64,000 bases of DNA from Colwellia sp. 75C3 (GTDB taxonomy: Bacteria; Pseudomonadota; Gammaproteobacteria; Enterobacterales; Alteromonadaceae), in contig NZ_PJAU01000031.1 in assembly GCF_002836255.1 (NCBI RefSeq), positions 186,001 to 250,000 of the forward strand. The letters are read 5' to 3'. How positions within the stretch are numbered: the first letter of the stretch is position 1; every line of letters begins with the position of its first letter. Positions 17,675 through 28,045 of the stretch are shown here, one piece after another. Under the pieces are notes generated by a model, which saw only the letters and a program-made list of their open reading frames with translations, made no database searches and was not told the origin of the DNA. Both the position numbers and the translations under genes were made by a program.

Positions 17675-18499
17675 ATGAAACTCCCCCTCATTATGCTTAG
17701 CGCGTTAATAGCGCTTACCGCCTGTACAAGTTCAAGCACTGGTCGCAAACAAGTGATGTTATTTTCTGAGTCTGAGCTCGATAAAATGGGCGCAGCTTCA
17801 TTTGAAGACATGAAAAAGAATACACCAATTAGTACAGATAAAGCGACTAATGACTTTGTACAGTGTGTTGCGAAATCCATTACCAAAAATGTCGATAAAT
17901 CAGTTCATCAAGGTGACTGGGAAGTGATCGTGTTTGATTCATCGCAAGTGAATGCCTTTGCTTTACCCGGTGGAAAAATAGGTGTTTATACGGGCATTTT
18001 AAACGTGACTGAAAACCAAGATCAATTAGGCGCAATTATTGGTCACGAGGTTGGTCATGTGATTGAGCATCATTCAAATGAACGTTTATCTGCAAATAAG
18101 CTACAGAATATGGGCATGGCTGCTGCAACTGCAGCCGTGGGATTAACTGATGTAGAAAACAAAGGTTTGTGGATGGCTGGATTAGGTTTAGGCTTACAAT
18201 ACGGTGTAATAATGCCTTATGGCCGCTCTCATGAGAGTGAAGCTGATATTGTTGGTCAAGATCTTATGGCACGTTCTGGCTTTGAACCGAGTGCAAGTAT
18301 TAAACTATGGCAAAATATGGCGAAGCTAAGTGAAGGCTCTAGTCAAGCAGCACCGGCAGAGTTTATGTCAACTCATCCATCGAACCAAACGCGTATTAAG
18401 CAACTGACCAAACACTTACCGAGTTCAATGACACTTTATAAAAGCAGTAATCGACCTAGTTGTGTTAAGCCAAAAGTCATTCTAGCGCCGAAAAAATAG
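17675..18499 (+). CDS. M48-family metalloprotease lipoprotein
   Basis: 274 aa. The signal peptide ends in the lipobox LTAC (Cys17), so the protein is anchored to a periplasm-facing membrane. HEVGH at residues 124-128 is the zinc HExxH site, and ESEAD in SHESEADIVG supplies the third ligand. It resembles the periplasmic M48 quality-control proteases (LoiP/YcaL/BepA group) but lacks the TPR repeats of BepA. Single gene with its own leader; the next gene is convergent and starts 19 bp after it. Confidence 0.9.
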   Translation: MKLPLIMLSALIALTACTSSSTGRKQVMLFSESELDKMGAASFEDMKKNTPISTDKATNDFVQCVAKSITKNVDKSVHQGDWEVIVFDSSQVNAFALPGGKIGVYTGILNVTENQDQLGAIIGHEVGHVIEHHSNERLSANKLQNMGMAAATAAVGLTDVENKGLWMAGLGLGLQYGVIMPYGRSHESEADIVGQDLMARSGFEPSASIKLWQNMAKLSEGSSQAAPAEFMSTHPSNQTRIKQLTKHLPSSMTLYKSSNRPSCVKPKVILAPKK

Positions 18500-18517
18500 C
18501 GTTGTAGCCTTTATTTT

Positions 18518-19252
18518 TTAAGGAACTATTAATCCAGTATCAGTTAGTTTTTGATAATGAAAGTAAGAACCAAAGTAGTTTTTACTTTTTATTTTAGTTA
18601 AAAGTGTATCTATTCTACTTTTTAATTTTTTACCATTATCATTTTTATAGACGGCAAAGCTAGCAGGTATTTCAGCGACTTTCTGGTAATAAACACCGGT
18701 AATCCCCAGCTTTTCAATGGTTGACATTGTTGATGCTCGTTCAAATGTTATAACGTTTAAGCGCTTACGTTGTAACATTTGAGTTAACTGGGTTAGGCTA
18801 CTTACTTCAATAAATTTATCTCTGGGTATATTAAGTACTTCAGAAAAAAAATCTGCGTTACCTCGTAAAGTGCCAATACTTTGTTTTGGTAGTAATTGTG
18901 TATTGAAATACTTTTTATCTAGTGCAAATAAGTCTACTTTGGCAACGACAGACCAATCAATGTCCTCAGCATATTGATAAAAACTCTTTGTCTCAAAGCC
19001 TTGGGGCGTTAAGCCGATCATATCTAAACTTTGTTTTTTTAACTCTTTTTTCGCCCTAGCGTAGTTCATTATGTGAAAGTGAAATTTTAGATCTGATATC
19101 TTCTCAATTGCTTTGAACATATCAACAGCATAACCTTGACCATTTTCGTTAACAATAGGTGGAAATGGCTCTAAGCCAATATGTATATCTTGTGCATAAG
19201 CGTTAAGTGATAGACATAAAAGTAGAGCGACTATGTTTACGGTGAACTTCAT
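18518..19252 (-). CDS. Periplasmic solute-binding protein (SBP_bac_3-like)
   Basis: 244 aa. The signal peptide (residues 1-20, cut after NAYA) is followed by a family 3 solute-binding fold: IHIGLEPFPPIVNENGQGYAVDMFKAIE near the start, in the amino acid-binding style (seen as GLEPFPPI and GYAVDMFKAI). No ABC permease or ATPase is next to it, so it may be an orphan sensor-like binding protein, as is common in Alteromonadales. Its start lies directly at the end of pdxH (no gap), suggesting co-transcription. The ligand cannot be told. Confidence 0.8.
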   Translation of the reverse strand: MKFTVNIVALLLCLSLNAYAQDIHIGLEPFPPIVNENGQGYAVDMFKAIEKISDLKFHFHIMNYARAKKELKKQSLDMIGLTPQGFETKSFYQYAEDIDWSVVAKVDLFALDKKYFNTQLLPKQSIGTLRGNADFFSEVLNIPRDKFIEVSSLTQLTQMLQRKRLNVITFERASTMSTIEKLGITGVYYQKVAEIPASFAVYKNDNGKKLKSRIDTLLTKIKSKNYFGSYFHYQKLTDTGLIVP

Positions 19253-19906
19253 TTATGGATGTAACTTATGCTGTGTCCACTGTTCGTTTTGTTTTTCAAA
19301 ACATATTCTATCGTGTAAACGATTTGATCGTCCTTGCCAAAATTCAATGGCATGCGGCTTAATACGCCATCCACCCCAAAATTCGGGATGTGGCACTTCA
19401 CCTTCTGAGAATTTTTCTTGATAATGGCTCATACGCTCTTTGAGTTCATCATTATGTGTAAGTTTTTGGCTTTGTTTTGATGCCCAAGCGCCAACTTGAC
19501 TACCCCTATCTCGGCTATGAAAATAATCGGCAGATTCTTGTATCGATACTTTCTCTACAGTACCTTCAATACGGACTTGTCGTTGTAATACATTCCAGTG
19601 AAACAATAAGGCTACTTTATTGTTTTCATCAAGCTCATGGCTTTTACGACTAGCGTAATTGGTAAAGAAAACAAAACCTTTTTCATCATAGTCTTTAAGC
19701 AATACCATACGAGAACTAGGTTGCCCATCAGCATTACAACTACTCACAGACATTGCTTCAGGCAGTAATATTCCAGATTTTTTAGCATCATTAAACCATT
19801 GCTCAAATAATTGATCTGGGGTTGTGTCAGCAGATAATTCAGGAAGAGGTAAAGCTACCCCTTGACCAAAGGTAAATAGGCAGCGAAGCTTTTCAAATAA
19901 CGTCAT
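19253..19906 (-). CDS. pdxH: Pyridoxamine 5'-phosphate oxidase
   Basis: 217 aa, the usual length. FMN enzyme oxidising pyridoxine/pyridoxamine phosphate to pyridoxal phosphate. Signatures: SSRMVLLKDYDEKGFVFFTNY (in parts SRMVLLKDYD and GFVFFTNYASRKS), QVRIEGTVEK, SRGSQVGAWAS-like RDRGSQVGAWASKQS, and the C-terminal FWQGRSNRLHDR. It is followed without a gap by the solute-binding protein gene. Confidence 0.97.
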   Translation of the reverse strand: MTLFEKLRCLFTFGQGVALPLPELSADTTPDQLFEQWFNDAKKSGILLPEAMSVSSCNADGQPSSRMVLLKDYDEKGFVFFTNYASRKSHELDENNKVALLFHWNVLQRQVRIEGTVEKVSIQESADYFHSRDRGSQVGAWASKQSQKLTHNDELKERMSHYQEKFSEGEVPHPEFWGGWRIKPHAIEFWQGRSNRLHDRICFEKQNEQWTQHKLHP

Positions 19907-20017
19907 AATATTTAAAAGTTTATGAGAATTAATAATGGATAGATATTCTATGCTTAAATGTCGTTATTGCAAAGTTATATCAAGGTAATAGTAAGATGAA
20001 TCATAATTCGTTTCGAC

Positions 20018-20230
20018 TTACCAATCTTCACTATCATCGAGTAAATCTTTAAGATATTTTTTTTCTTTTAGCTCATCAATACGCTTCCGCGCTAACAGGT
20101 TTTTTTGGGCTTGCTCTTGGATCTGTTTTTCTGCCAAAGATTCACCTTTTGGAGGATTGCTTTCATTCGTTTCATCTGTGCTATTTCCACTTGCTCCATC
20201 GAGGAAGTTATCGTCTATATCGCTGACCAT
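20018..20230 (-). CDS. Small PA3496-like protein
   Basis: 70 aa if it starts at the ATG at 20230, which has AAGG about 8 nt upstream. An open frame extends 27 codons further, but that part looks like non-coding leader. The N-terminus is acidic and low-complexity; the end has the basic/acidic helix ARKRIDELKEKKYLKDLLDD, similar in form to the PA3496 family of small gammaproteobacterial proteins (putative envelope integrity). No signal peptide. Function unknown; family call is moderate. Confidence 0.6.
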   Translation of the reverse strand: MVSDIDDNFLDGASGNSTDETNESNPPKGESLAEKQIQEQAQKNLLARKRIDELKEKKYLKDLLDDSEDW

Positions 20231-20455
20231 AGGTTTTACCTTTTTACTACTAATTAATAAAATATTACAAAGTATATTGATTAACATAGGTAAGAATTTT
20301 GCTATTTTCAATGCCTCTTTACAAAAAAAATCAAAAATATTACGTATTGCTACAAGTTGCTTAATAACTGGTTGAATATAGATTTACATTTAATCGATAA
20401 AAGTATAAAAGCTGTATCATCTGATTTTTAAAGTTTATCCATGAAGTTAATGCTT

Positions 20456-20660
20456 AACCTGAACTCTGGATAATGAGTGCTAAGGCGTTAAACAAAAACG
20501 ACACCAAGTTTGAAGTAACTATAGACTCTATCAATGTTTCATTTTATGCCATTATCAAGGCAAAACGTTTATGAATAGCAGGCTATATATCGACGTTTTA
20601 ACGCTGAGAATGGGATAAAAGGGGATGTTGAGCAAGTGCTGCTTATCCAGAGTGCAGGTT
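20456..20660. mobile_element. 205-bp MITE-like element with 18-bp terminal inverted repeats
   Basis: Left end AACCTGAACTCTGGATAA (20456-20473) and right end TTATCCAGAGTGCAGGTT (20643-20660) are inverted copies with one mismatch. The interior is non-coding and has AATAGCAGGCTAT at its centre, like the hairpin in the repeats at 7775 and 31965, but its ends differ from those. No target-site duplication is obvious. Confidence 0.65.
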
Positions 20661-20677
20661 ACTTAATAACAGGCAAT

Positions 20678-20702
20678 AAAAAACCAGTGACAAGCACTGG
20701 TT
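20678..20702 (-). terminator. Terminator of the nap operon
   Basis: Read on the minus strand: AACCAGTG, loop CTTGT, CACTGGTTTTTT. It lies 38 bp after the napC stop. Confidence 0.85.
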
Positions 20703-20739
20703 CTGGTTAATATTATTTAGATAATGTTGTAAAAGGGGG

Positions 20740-21327
20740 TTACCAACCTTCAACACCTTTCATATCAGGCAGTTGATGTGCAATACCTTTATGGCAATCG
20801 ATACAGGTTTTTTCACCGTCAGCAAGTGCCGTTGAATGCTGATAAGAAGCACGTTCACTTTGCTCGGTAAAGTCCATGTAATCGAAGTTATGACAGTTAC
20901 GACACTCTAAAGAGTCATTGGCTTTAAGCCTGCGCCATTCGTTTTCTGCTAAACCTCTACGGTGAGCTAAAAACTTCTCACGTGTATCTATAGTGCCAAA
21001 AATCATGCCCCAAACTTCTTTGGAAGCTTGCATTTTACGCGCTATTTTATCAGTCCATGCGTGTGGAACATGACAATCAGGACACGTTGCACGCACACCA
21101 GAGCGGTTAGAAAAGTGAATAGTCGTTTTCATCTCTTCATAGACATTGTTTTCCATTTCATGACATGAAATACAAAACGCTTCAGTGTTTGTCACTTCAA
21201 GAGCGGTGTTAAAACCACCCCAGAAGATGATACCGGCAATAAAACCACCGATAACTAATGCACCAAGACTATAATAACCACTAGGTTTACTTAGGGTTTT
21301 CCAGCCTATTATAAGGATATTCTTCAT
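20740..21327 (-). CDS. napC: NapC, tetraheme c-type cytochrome, quinol dehydrogenase
   Basis: 195 aa. An N-terminal membrane anchor (about residues 17-37, [19 protein letters not shown]) is followed by four CXXCH haem sites: CISCH, CPDCH, CRNCH, CIDCH. It takes electrons from the quinol pool and passes them to NapB/NapA. Last gene of napEFDABC; 8 bp after napB. A terminator follows. Confidence 0.97.
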   Translation of the reverse strand: MKNILIIGWKTLSKPSGYYSLGALVIGGFIAGIIFWGGFNTALEVTNTEAFCISCHEMENNVYEEMKTTIHFSNRSGVRATCPDCHVPHAWTDKIARKMQASKEVWGMIFGTIDTREKFLAHRRGLAENEWRRLKANDSLECRNCHNFDYMDFTEQSERASYQHSTALADGEKTCIDCHKGIAHQLPDMKGVEGW

Positions 21328-21335
21328 ACTAACTC

Positions 21336-21836
21336 CTAATGCTCTTTTGATTTAGCTTTTGCTTTCATTAAGCTGTGCATATCAGTGAAAGTGTTTTCGA
21401 CCAAAGGCTCTGCATCTAGTTGTGTAACATGACACTGGTTACAAAAGTAACGACGAGGCGATACTTCAGCTAAGAAGTTACCATCTCTGTCCATGAAATG
21501 GGTAACACTCACCATAGGTGCCTGTGATTTCTCTGTACGATGACGTGAATGACAAGACATACACTTGTTATTGTTTTTATTCACCTCATAACTACGAGTC
21601 GTATGAGGGATAACAGGCGGCTGCATCGGGTAATTACGGCCTTGCTTGATATCCTTGTTAATCACTTTAGGAATTGCGTTTGGCTCCTTTTGAACATTAA
21701 TAGGCGTATGATCCCTTAATGTAGCAACAGTATTAACCGTTTCTTTATCAGCAGCATTAGCGTTTAGAGAGTACATAATTGGTGATACTGTTAGTACCAA
21801 TAAACTGGCAATTACTGCTAGGTTAAATTTTTTCAT
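21336..21836 (-). CDS. napB: NapB, diheme cytochrome subunit of periplasmic nitrate reductase
   Basis: 166 aa. Signal peptide residues 1-28 (ends NANA). Two haem motifs, CMSCH and CNQCH, and the conserved [11 protein letters not shown] segment before the first. It passes electrons from NapC to NapA. It starts 9 bp after napA. Confidence 0.96.
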   Translation of the reverse strand: MKKFNLAVIASLLVLTVSPIMYSLNANAADKETVNTVATLRDHTPINVQKEPNAIPKVINKDIKQGRNYPMQPPVIPHTTRSYEVNKNNNKCMSCHSRHRTEKSQAPMVSVTHFMDRDGNFLAEVSPRRYFCNQCHVTQLDAEPLVENTFTDMHSLMKAKAKSKEH

Positions 21837-21845
21837 TTCAGACTC

Positions 21846-24344
21846 CTAAACTTTAACAATTTTGATTGCACACTTTTTAAAATCCGTCTGTTTTGATAGC
21901 GGATCAGTAGCATCTAAAGTGACTTTGTTTACTAAACGACTAGCATCAAACCAAGGCATAAATACTAAGCCAATTGGTGGCTTATTTCGGCCTCTTGTTT
22001 CTACGCGCGTTTGTACTTCACCGCGACGTGAAATAAGTTTCACTAAATCACCTCGACGCATACCACGTTTTTTAGCATCATCTGGATGCATATAAACTAA
22101 AGCATCTGGCATGGCTTTATATAACTCAGGAACACGTTGAGTCATAGAGCCTGAATGCCAATGTTCTAAAACACGACCTGTTGATAACCATAAGTCATAC
22201 TCTTCATCAGGTGATTCTGCTGCTGGTTCATATGGCAGGGCAAAAATTATGGCACGGCCATCTTTTTTACCATAAAAATCCCAGCCACTACCTGGCTTAA
22301 CATAAGGATCGGAGCCTTCTTTAAAGCGCCACTTAGTTTCTTTACCATTAACTACAGGCCAGCGTAATCCGCGTTCTTTATGGTATCTGTCGTAAGGAGC
22401 TAAATCATGAGCATGTCCACGACCAAAGGTTGCATATTCTTCAAATAATCCTTTTTGAATATAAAAACCAAAATCACGAGCATCATCATTTAAGCGATCT
22501 TCAGGAACTTCATCAAGGGAGAATTTTCCAACTGATGAGTCTTTGTAGAGTACGTCAAATAACGTTTTACCGCGTACCTCTGGTTTTTTGGCTATTAGCT
22601 CTTCTGGCCATACATCTTCAACCTTAAAGCGTTTTGAGAATTCAACTAACTGCCATAAATCTGATTTAGCGCCTTCTGGAGCTTCAACCATTTGATACCA
22701 AGATTGAGTACGACGTTCGGCATTACCATAAACCCCTTCTTTCTCTACCCACATAGCAGTAGGTAAGATTAAGTCAGCGGCTTGTGCGGTAACCGTTGGG
22801 TATGGGTCAGACACGACAATAAAGTTTTTAGGATTACGGTAACCAGGGTAACCTTCTTCATTAATATTGGCTGCAGCTTGCATGTTATTATTACATTGCA
22901 CCCAATAAAAGTTTAATTTCCCATCCTTTAACATGCGGTTTTGTAATGCTGCATGGTAACCCGGTTTTGGCGGAACAGTACCTTCAGGTAGGTCCCAAAT
23001 CTTCTCAGCAATAGCTCTATGCTTAGGGTTCTTAACTACCATGTCTGCGGGTAAACGATGTGAGAAAGTACCTACTTCACGTGCCGTACCACAAGCAGAA
23101 GGTTGACCGGTTAACGAGAACGGGCTGTTACCTGGTGTTGATATTTTACCTGTTAATAAATGGATGTTATAAACAAGGTTGTTTGCCCAAACACCACGCG
23201 TATGCTGGTTAAAGCCCATAGTCCAAAAAGAGGTAACTTTAATTTTTGGATCAGCGTATAGCTCAGCTAACGCTTCTAATTTATGCTCTGGTACACCTGA
23301 TAGTTTAGAGACAGATTCGACAGTATAGGTGCTAACAAATTTTGCATATTCATCAAAATCAATCGGTGTTGAACTACCGGCTGTTTTACCATTGTTTTTA
23401 GCGGCTTGTTCTAACGGATGTTCAGGGCGTAGACCATAACCAATATCCGTTTCACCTAATCTAAAGTTAGTGTGCTTACTGACAAAATCTTTATTAACTC
23501 TGCCTGTTTGAATAATGTAGTTAGCGATGTAATTTAAAATCGCTAAATCTGTTTGTGGCGTGAAAATCATGCCGTTATCGGCTAAATCAAAGCTTCGATG
23601 TTCAAACGTTGATAATACCGCCACTTTTACATGGGGGGCGCTTAAACGTCGGTCTGTTAAACGCGTCCATAAAATCGGATGCATTTCGGCCATGTTTGAG
23701 CCCCATAATACAAACGCATCAGCAGCTTCTAAATCATCGTAACAACCCATAGGTTCGTCGATGCCAAAGGTACGCATAAAACCACCAACAGCAGAGGCCA
23801 TACAGTGACGAGCATTAGGGTCAATGTTGTTAGTACGAAAGCCTGCTTTCATCAATTTTACTGCAGCATAACCTTCTTGTACTGTCCATTGACCTGAGCC
23901 GAACATACCAAGTGCTTCAGGGCCATCTTTTTTCAATGCGTCTTTAGCTTTTTCAGCCATCACATTGAAGGCTTGATCCCAAGAGACAGGAGCAAACTCA
24001 CCTTCTTTATCGTATTTACCATTGGTCATACGAAGAAGCGGTGTGGTTAAGCGATCTTTGCCGTACATGATTTTAGAAAGGAAGTAACCTTTTACACAAT
24101 TCAGGCCTTTGTTTACTGGAGATTTGATATCTCCATGGGTAGCAACAACTTTGCCATCCATGACGCCAACATTAACACTACAACCCGTACCACAAAAACG
24201 ACAGGGAGCTTTATCCCACTTTAGTTTAGTAATATCAGAACTGGTAATTAAATTTGATGCTACTGCAGGTACAGATACCCCAGCAACTGCGGCCGCTGCT
24301 GCAATAGCATTGGCTTTAATAAATTCTCGGCGATTAATTGTCAT
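21846..24344 (-). CDS. napA: NapA, catalytic subunit of periplasmic nitrate reductase
   Basis: 832 aa. Twin-arginine signal [10 protein letters not shown] then the Ala-rich h-region (to about residue 29). [13 protein letters not shown] with a later NCVKGYF gives the [4Fe-4S] site. The molybdopterin (bis-MGD) fold follows, including [16 protein letters not shown] with the Cys that ligates Mo, and the C-terminal [10 protein letters not shown]. It reduces nitrate to nitrite in the periplasm. It needs NapD for export and folding. Confidence 0.98.
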   Translation of the reverse strand: MTINRREFIKANAIAAAAAVAGVSVPAVASNLITSSDITKLKWDKAPCRFCGTGCSVNVGVMDGKVVATHGDIKSPVNKGLNCVKGYFLSKIMYGKDRLTTPLLRMTNGKYDKEGEFAPVSWDQAFNVMAEKAKDALKKDGPEALGMFGSGQWTVQEGYAAVKLMKAGFRTNNIDPNARHCMASAVGGFMRTFGIDEPMGCYDDLEAADAFVLWGSNMAEMHPILWTRLTDRRLSAPHVKVAVLSTFEHRSFDLADNGMIFTPQTDLAILNYIANYIIQTGRVNKDFVSKHTNFRLGETDIGYGLRPEHPLEQAAKNNGKTAGSSTPIDFDEYAKFVSTYTVESVSKLSGVPEHKLEALAELYADPKIKVTSFWTMGFNQHTRGVWANNLVYNIHLLTGKISTPGNSPFSLTGQPSACGTAREVGTFSHRLPADMVVKNPKHRAIAEKIWDLPEGTVPPKPGYHAALQNRMLKDGKLNFYWVQCNNNMQAAANINEEGYPGYRNPKNFIVVSDPYPTVTAQAADLILPTAMWVEKEGVYGNAERRTQSWYQMVEAPEGAKSDLWQLVEFSKRFKVEDVWPEELIAKKPEVRGKTLFDVLYKDSSVGKFSLDEVPEDRLNDDARDFGFYIQKGLFEEYATFGRGHAHDLAPYDRYHKERGLRWPVVNGKETKWRFKEGSDPYVKPGSGWDFYGKKDGRAIIFALPYEPAAESPDEEYDLWLSTGRVLEHWHSGSMTQRVPELYKAMPDALVYMHPDDAKKRGMRRGDLVKLISRRGEVQTRVETRGRNKPPIGLVFMPWFDASRLVNKVTLDATDPLSKQTDFKKCAIKIVKV

Positions 24345-24437
24345 CGTGTCACCTTCCTCTTGCTTATTTTGATTCGATATTTAAAATATGGTTATGTTTT
24401 ATTTATTCTTTATTTAAGCGTATTTATTTTAATTGCT

Positions 24438-24743
24438 TTATAATTCTTTATATTGATCTTCGTTTTTTTCATTATCAGTCTCATCCAGGATTTGATGATA
24501 AACCGGAGATAAATTTATAATGCCTTTGTGAACTCTTATGATGTCCATTTTTGTGCCAATATCTCTATAACTATTACCTTCCATAGTGAAAACAATTTTA
24601 CCTTCTTCACTGGTAACATGAATTTCTGCACCCTCAATGTTTGTAATAGCTTTTTTTACTTCATCCAACTGCGCCAATATCGGGTAAGCTACAAAGCTAG
24701 CTACGTGATATTCACATGTTGTACTGTCAGTGTTTTTGGTCAT
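24438..24743 (-). CDS. napD: NapD, chaperone for the NapA twin-arginine signal
   Basis: 101 aa. CEYHVASFVAYPILAQLDEVKKAITNIEGAEIHV (seen as HVASFVAYP and IEGAEIH) is the NapD ferredoxin-like fold that binds the NapA leader before export. The C-terminus is longer and acidic (DETDNEKNEDQ). It lies between napF and napA with a 93-bp gap to napA, larger than elsewhere in the operon. Confidence 0.93.
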   Translation of the reverse strand: MTKNTDSTTCEYHVASFVAYPILAQLDEVKKAITNIEGAEIHVTSEEGKIVFTMEGNSYRDIGTKMDIIRVHKGIINLSPVYHQILDETDNEKNEDQYKEL

Positions 24744-24760
24744 ATTGATTCTTTATTAAG

Positions 24761-25342
24761 TTAGCTTACGTTTGGTTCGAATGTAAATGCTATGGCATCT
24801 TGTGGACAACTTTTGATGCATGCTCCGCATTGATTACAATCAAGGTCATTTAAGCTGGGCTGGGGAATGCTTGAATTAAGGTAATTAAATTTAATTACAC
24901 TGGTTTCACATTCATCACGACAGCTTTGACAATAAATATTATTTTTGGCTAAACACTTATCACTAATCTCTAAAGTTACCGGCCAAGCTTTTTCCTTATT
25001 GTTTAACGTATTTTCTTCAGTACTATTACTTTCAATACTATTATTTTCAGTAAAAACACCTGAGAAAAGTGGTTGCTCGCAAACCTCTATACACTTATTA
25101 CAGAAGGTGCATTCACCTAAGTTGAAATCTATTTTTGGAAAACCATCTTCATCTTTAACAATAATATTACTTTCACAGCTACTTATGCAGTCTTGGCATT
25201 GGGTGCAGCCAGAGGTAAATACCGCCTCATTAATTACCCAAGGTAAACGTAACTCTTGCTTGGTTTTAACTCGACCGCGAAAAAAACGTCTTCTTGAAGG
25301 ATCAGCTAAACGTTCCGTTGTTTTAGTGTTTTTAGTTTGCAA
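24761..25342 (-). CDS. napF: NapF, ferredoxin-type protein
   Basis: 193 aa, cytoplasmic iron-sulfur protein involved in NapA maturation. Three clear clusters of Cys: CTQCQDCISSCE, CTFCNKCIEVCE, CNQCGACIKSCP, plus a modified fourth group CLAKNNIYCQSCRDEC. The N-terminus DPSRRRFFRGR is typical. The only workable start is TTG (25342), 4 bp after the napE stop; no ATG precedes the conserved part and no strong Shine-Dalgarno is seen, so translation may be coupled to napE. Confidence 0.93.
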   Translation of the reverse strand: MQTKNTKTTERLADPSRRRFFRGRVKTKQELRLPWVINEAVFTSGCTQCQDCISSCESNIIVKDEDGFPKIDFNLGECTFCNKCIEVCEQPLFSGVFTENNSIESNSTEENTLNNKEKAWPVTLEISDKCLAKNNIYCQSCRDECETSVIKFNYLNSSIPQPSLNDLDCNQCGACIKSCPQDAIAFTFEPNVS

Positions 25343-25346
25343 AATA

Positions 25347-25511
25347 TTAAGTGCCAGGTGGGCCTAAGAAAGCTAGTTGACTGAACCATACGGCAAAACC
25401 AAAACCAGCAACGATAATTACTGATAAAATGGGAGCTAAAAAAACAGCTAGAAAAATAAAAGTATTTCGCTCATGCTTTTTTTGTTGTTCAGGAGATATT
25501 GCTTGATTCAT
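25347..25511 (-). CDS. napE: NapE, small membrane protein of the nap operon
   Basis: 54 aa, read from the ATG at 25511: begins MNQAISPEQQKKHERN, followed by one hydrophobic helix FIFLAVFLAPILSVIIVAGF and the ending LAFLGPPGT. The size, the position as first gene of the operon, and the helix-then-GPPG pattern fit NapE. Its role in nitrate reduction is not well known. Four bp separate it from napF. Confidence 0.88.
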   Translation of the reverse strand: MNQAISPEQQKKHERNTFIFLAVFLAPILSVIIVAGFGFAVWFSQLAFLGPPGT

Positions 25512-25595
25512 AATGCTCTCGAAATTTTATGATTAAAGTAAGCTGATTTATGGCTAATTTATGATTGATTTTAATCGCTTGCTAGGTCAGATAGG

Positions 25596-25609
25596 TTGAT
25601 CTAGATCAA
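25596..25609. promoter_or_regulatory. FNR-type site upstream of napE
   Basis: TTGATCTAGATCAA is a perfect match to the FNR/EtrA consensus TTGAT-N4-ATCAA. It lies 85 bp upstream of the napE ATG and 153 bp upstream of tmcA. Oxygen-limited activation of the nap operon is the likely role (inference). Confidence 0.85.
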
Positions 25610-25761
25610 GTTGTTCAGATTAACCCTAGTTCATTTATGCTCTAAAGCAATATATAAGTGAATAGTTTAAAATATATACATGTAATTTATATTTTTTGCT
25701 TTAAAATACTTGATAACTTTAATTTTATTCACCTCTATTGATTTTGGGATCTTAAAAAAAG

Positions 25762-28029
25762 ATGATGCAAGTACAAGATTTCTTACCTTGGTTTAATGAT
25801 TATGCAAGGCAGGCACTGTTAAAAAATGAACGACGCCTGGTTGTTTTATCTGGCCGTGAATCATGGGCGCTATCATTATTGGAATCTATTGAATCAGTCT
25901 TTTCTTCTTTGAAAACTAATGGTAATCAGGAGCTTGAGTTATCTTCAAGTAATTCGACATGTCTAATCTATGGTGACAGTGAATTACTTACCGCTAATGT
26001 TCAAAAAAAGCGCTATAGAGATAAATTAGGTAGCGAAAGTGATGTCATTATTTTTGTCGATAGTCAGTTTACCATTGATGCTTTTGCTGCATTATCGGGA
26101 ACCCTAAAAGCTGGTGGTATATTATTTTTAGTCATACCCGCGTTAGTTAACAAATCAGTTGAGAGCCTGTTTTTTAAACGGTTTTATTCATTGATAACAG
26201 AAGTATCCACTCATAAAATCATAGCTGAATCGACAGCTATGCTGTTACCACAGAGTGCTGATTCAGCAGTGGAAGAAAGTACAAAGGCATGTTTAACTTA
26301 CCCTTTAGGTTGTATTACCCAAGAGCAGTACTTAGCGGTTAACGCTATTGCTAAAGTACTTTCAGGCCACAGAAAAAGACCTTTAGTGTTAACGGCTGAT
26401 CGCGGTCGAGGTAAGTCATCAGCATTGGCTATTGCTTGCGCTGAACTAATGAAAACACATGAACATGATGAATTTAGCATCATTATTACCGCTCCAGATA
26501 CGCAAGCTTTGTCAGTCTTTTATCAGCAATTAGGTCAACGTTTAGTTGGGGCTGTTCAACAAGGTCACAATATTTCCTTTGGCAAGGCTAAATTAGCCTT
26601 TATTCCTGTTGATCAATTAATAAGATCACAAATAAAAGTTAATCTTGTTTTGGTTGATGAGGCTGCGGCTATTCCTGTTTATCTGCTTGAACAATTACTG
26701 AGTAGTTATCACAGGATGGTTTTTTCCAGTACTGTACATGGTTATGAAGGAGCAGGGCGAGGATTTACCTTAAAATTTCAAAAAACGCTTGATAGGTTGT
26801 GCCCACAATGGGTGAATTTACATTTAAATCAGCCAATCCGTTGGCGAGAAAATGATCCTCTTGAACAATTGGTTTTTAATAGCTGTTTATTAAATGCAGA
26901 ATTGCCTACCTTAACCACGACAATAACATCCCAGTCGAAGATAAAGTTTGATGTTAGTTCTATCAATAATCAAGAGACTCCAGATCAACAAGTATTTAAA
27001 GTTATCACCGCTGAAGAATTGGTTGTTAATGAGGTTTTATTACAGCAAGTTTTCGCTATTTTGGTTACCGCACATTATCAAACAAAACCGAGCGATTTAC
27101 AGCTACTGTTAGATAACCCACAGGTACAATTGGCCTGTCTTTTTTCCTCAGAAAAGAATAATGCAGAGCTACTTGCTGTTGCTTTATTAATGAGTGAAGG
27201 TAAGGGGAATGGGGTAAATGATGAGGATATTCGAGCGGTAAAAAACTCCAAACGTCGTTTACGTAATCACTTCTTACCACAGTCATTATTCAGTCATTGT
27301 GGTTTTGAACAAGCATTTAGCTTTCATTATGTACGCATTATGCGTATTGCGGTACACCCACAGATTCAGCAACAAGGTATTGGTTCAAAATTCCTTAATT
27401 ATATTGAGTTATTAGCAATAGAGCAGGGTGCTGATTTTATCGGCGCTAGTTTTGGCGTTAACCCTGAACTACTTTCTTTCTGGCTTAATGCCGATTTCTC
27501 TATCGCTCGCATTGGTTTTACTAAAGATAAGGCAAGTGGCGAGCACTCTGCTTTACTAATAAAAGGGCTAATTAAAGGGGGAAATGTCAAAAATAAGCAC
27601 AAGCAGCAAGAGTTCCAACGAAATTTTTATCAAAGCTTTGATTATTTACTGTTAGATGAATATAAAACACTCTCAACTGAGCTGGTGTTTTTGTTATTAA
27701 GGCAAAATACTAAAGAAAATTTAAGCGCTTTGTCTGCGTTGGACATATCTAATGTTCAAGCATTTTCACAGGGAGAACGTTTATATAGTAGTTGCTGTTA
27801 TAGCCTGTATTTATGGCTCAAACATGACTTGTTGAATGAAAATAAACATACCTCTAGTAATGTTATGCAAGCCAGCTTAGTGCTTATTTCAAGATTGATT
27901 CAAAAGCATGACAGTGACACTGTTTGTCAGCAATTTGGGTTAACCGGTAAAAAAATGCTAAACCAACAGATGAAAGATTATATAAATTTTCGGCTTAATA
28001 TCGCTAATGTTAACTCTGCGAATCATTAG
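25762..28029 (+). CDS. tmcA: tRNA(Met) cytidine acetyltransferase
   Basis: 755 aa. Makes N4-acetylcytidine at the wobble base of elongator tRNA-Met, using acetyl-CoA and ATP. Domains in order: N-terminal region, RecA-like helicase with Walker A (ADRGRGKSSA, about residue 213) and DEAAAIPVYLL as Walker B, a GNAT acetyltransferase (MRIAVHPQIQQQGIGSKFL, with the Q-x-x-G-x-G-type acetyl-CoA loop), and a C-terminal tRNA-binding tail. Single gene divergent from nap. Confidence 0.95.
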   Translation: MMQVQDFLPWFNDYARQALLKNERRLVVLSGRESWALSLLESIESVFSSLKTNGNQELELSSSNSTCLIYGDSELLTANVQKKRYRDKLGSESDVIIFVDSQFTIDAFAALSGTLKAGGILFLVIPALVNKSVESLFFKRFYSLITEVSTHKIIAESTAMLLPQSADSAVEESTKACLTYPLGCITQEQYLAVNAIAKVLSGHRKRPLVLTADRGRGKSSALAIACAELMKTHEHDEFSIIITAPDTQALSVFYQQLGQRLVGAVQQGHNISFGKAKLAFIPVDQLIRSQIKVNLVLVDEAAAIPVYLLEQLLSSYHRMVFSSTVHGYEGAGRGFTLKFQKTLDRLCPQWVNLHLNQPIRWRENDPLEQLVFNSCLLNAELPTLTTTITSQSKIKFDVSSINNQETPDQQVFKVITAEELVVNEVLLQQVFAILVTAHYQTKPSDLQLLLDNPQVQLACLFSSEKNNAELLAVALLMSEGKGNGVNDEDIRAVKNSKRRLRNHFLPQSLFSHCGFEQAFSFHYVRIMRIAVHPQIQQQGIGSKFLNYIELLAIEQGADFIGASFGVNPELLSFWLNADFSIARIGFTKDKASGEHSALLIKGLIKGGNVKNKHKQQEFQRNFYQSFDYLLLDEYKTLSTELVFLLLRQNTKENLSALSALDISNVQAFSQGERLYSSCCYSLYLWLKHDLLNENKHTSSNVMQASLVLISRLIQKHDSDTVCQQFGLTGKKMLNQQMKDYINFRLNIANVNSANH

Positions 28030-28045
28030 TAGAAGTAAGACTAAA

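Noticed and set aside
24945-25367. 140-codon open frame antisense to napF
   Set aside because: NapF on the other strand has four Cys clusters in the right order; this frame has no such support.
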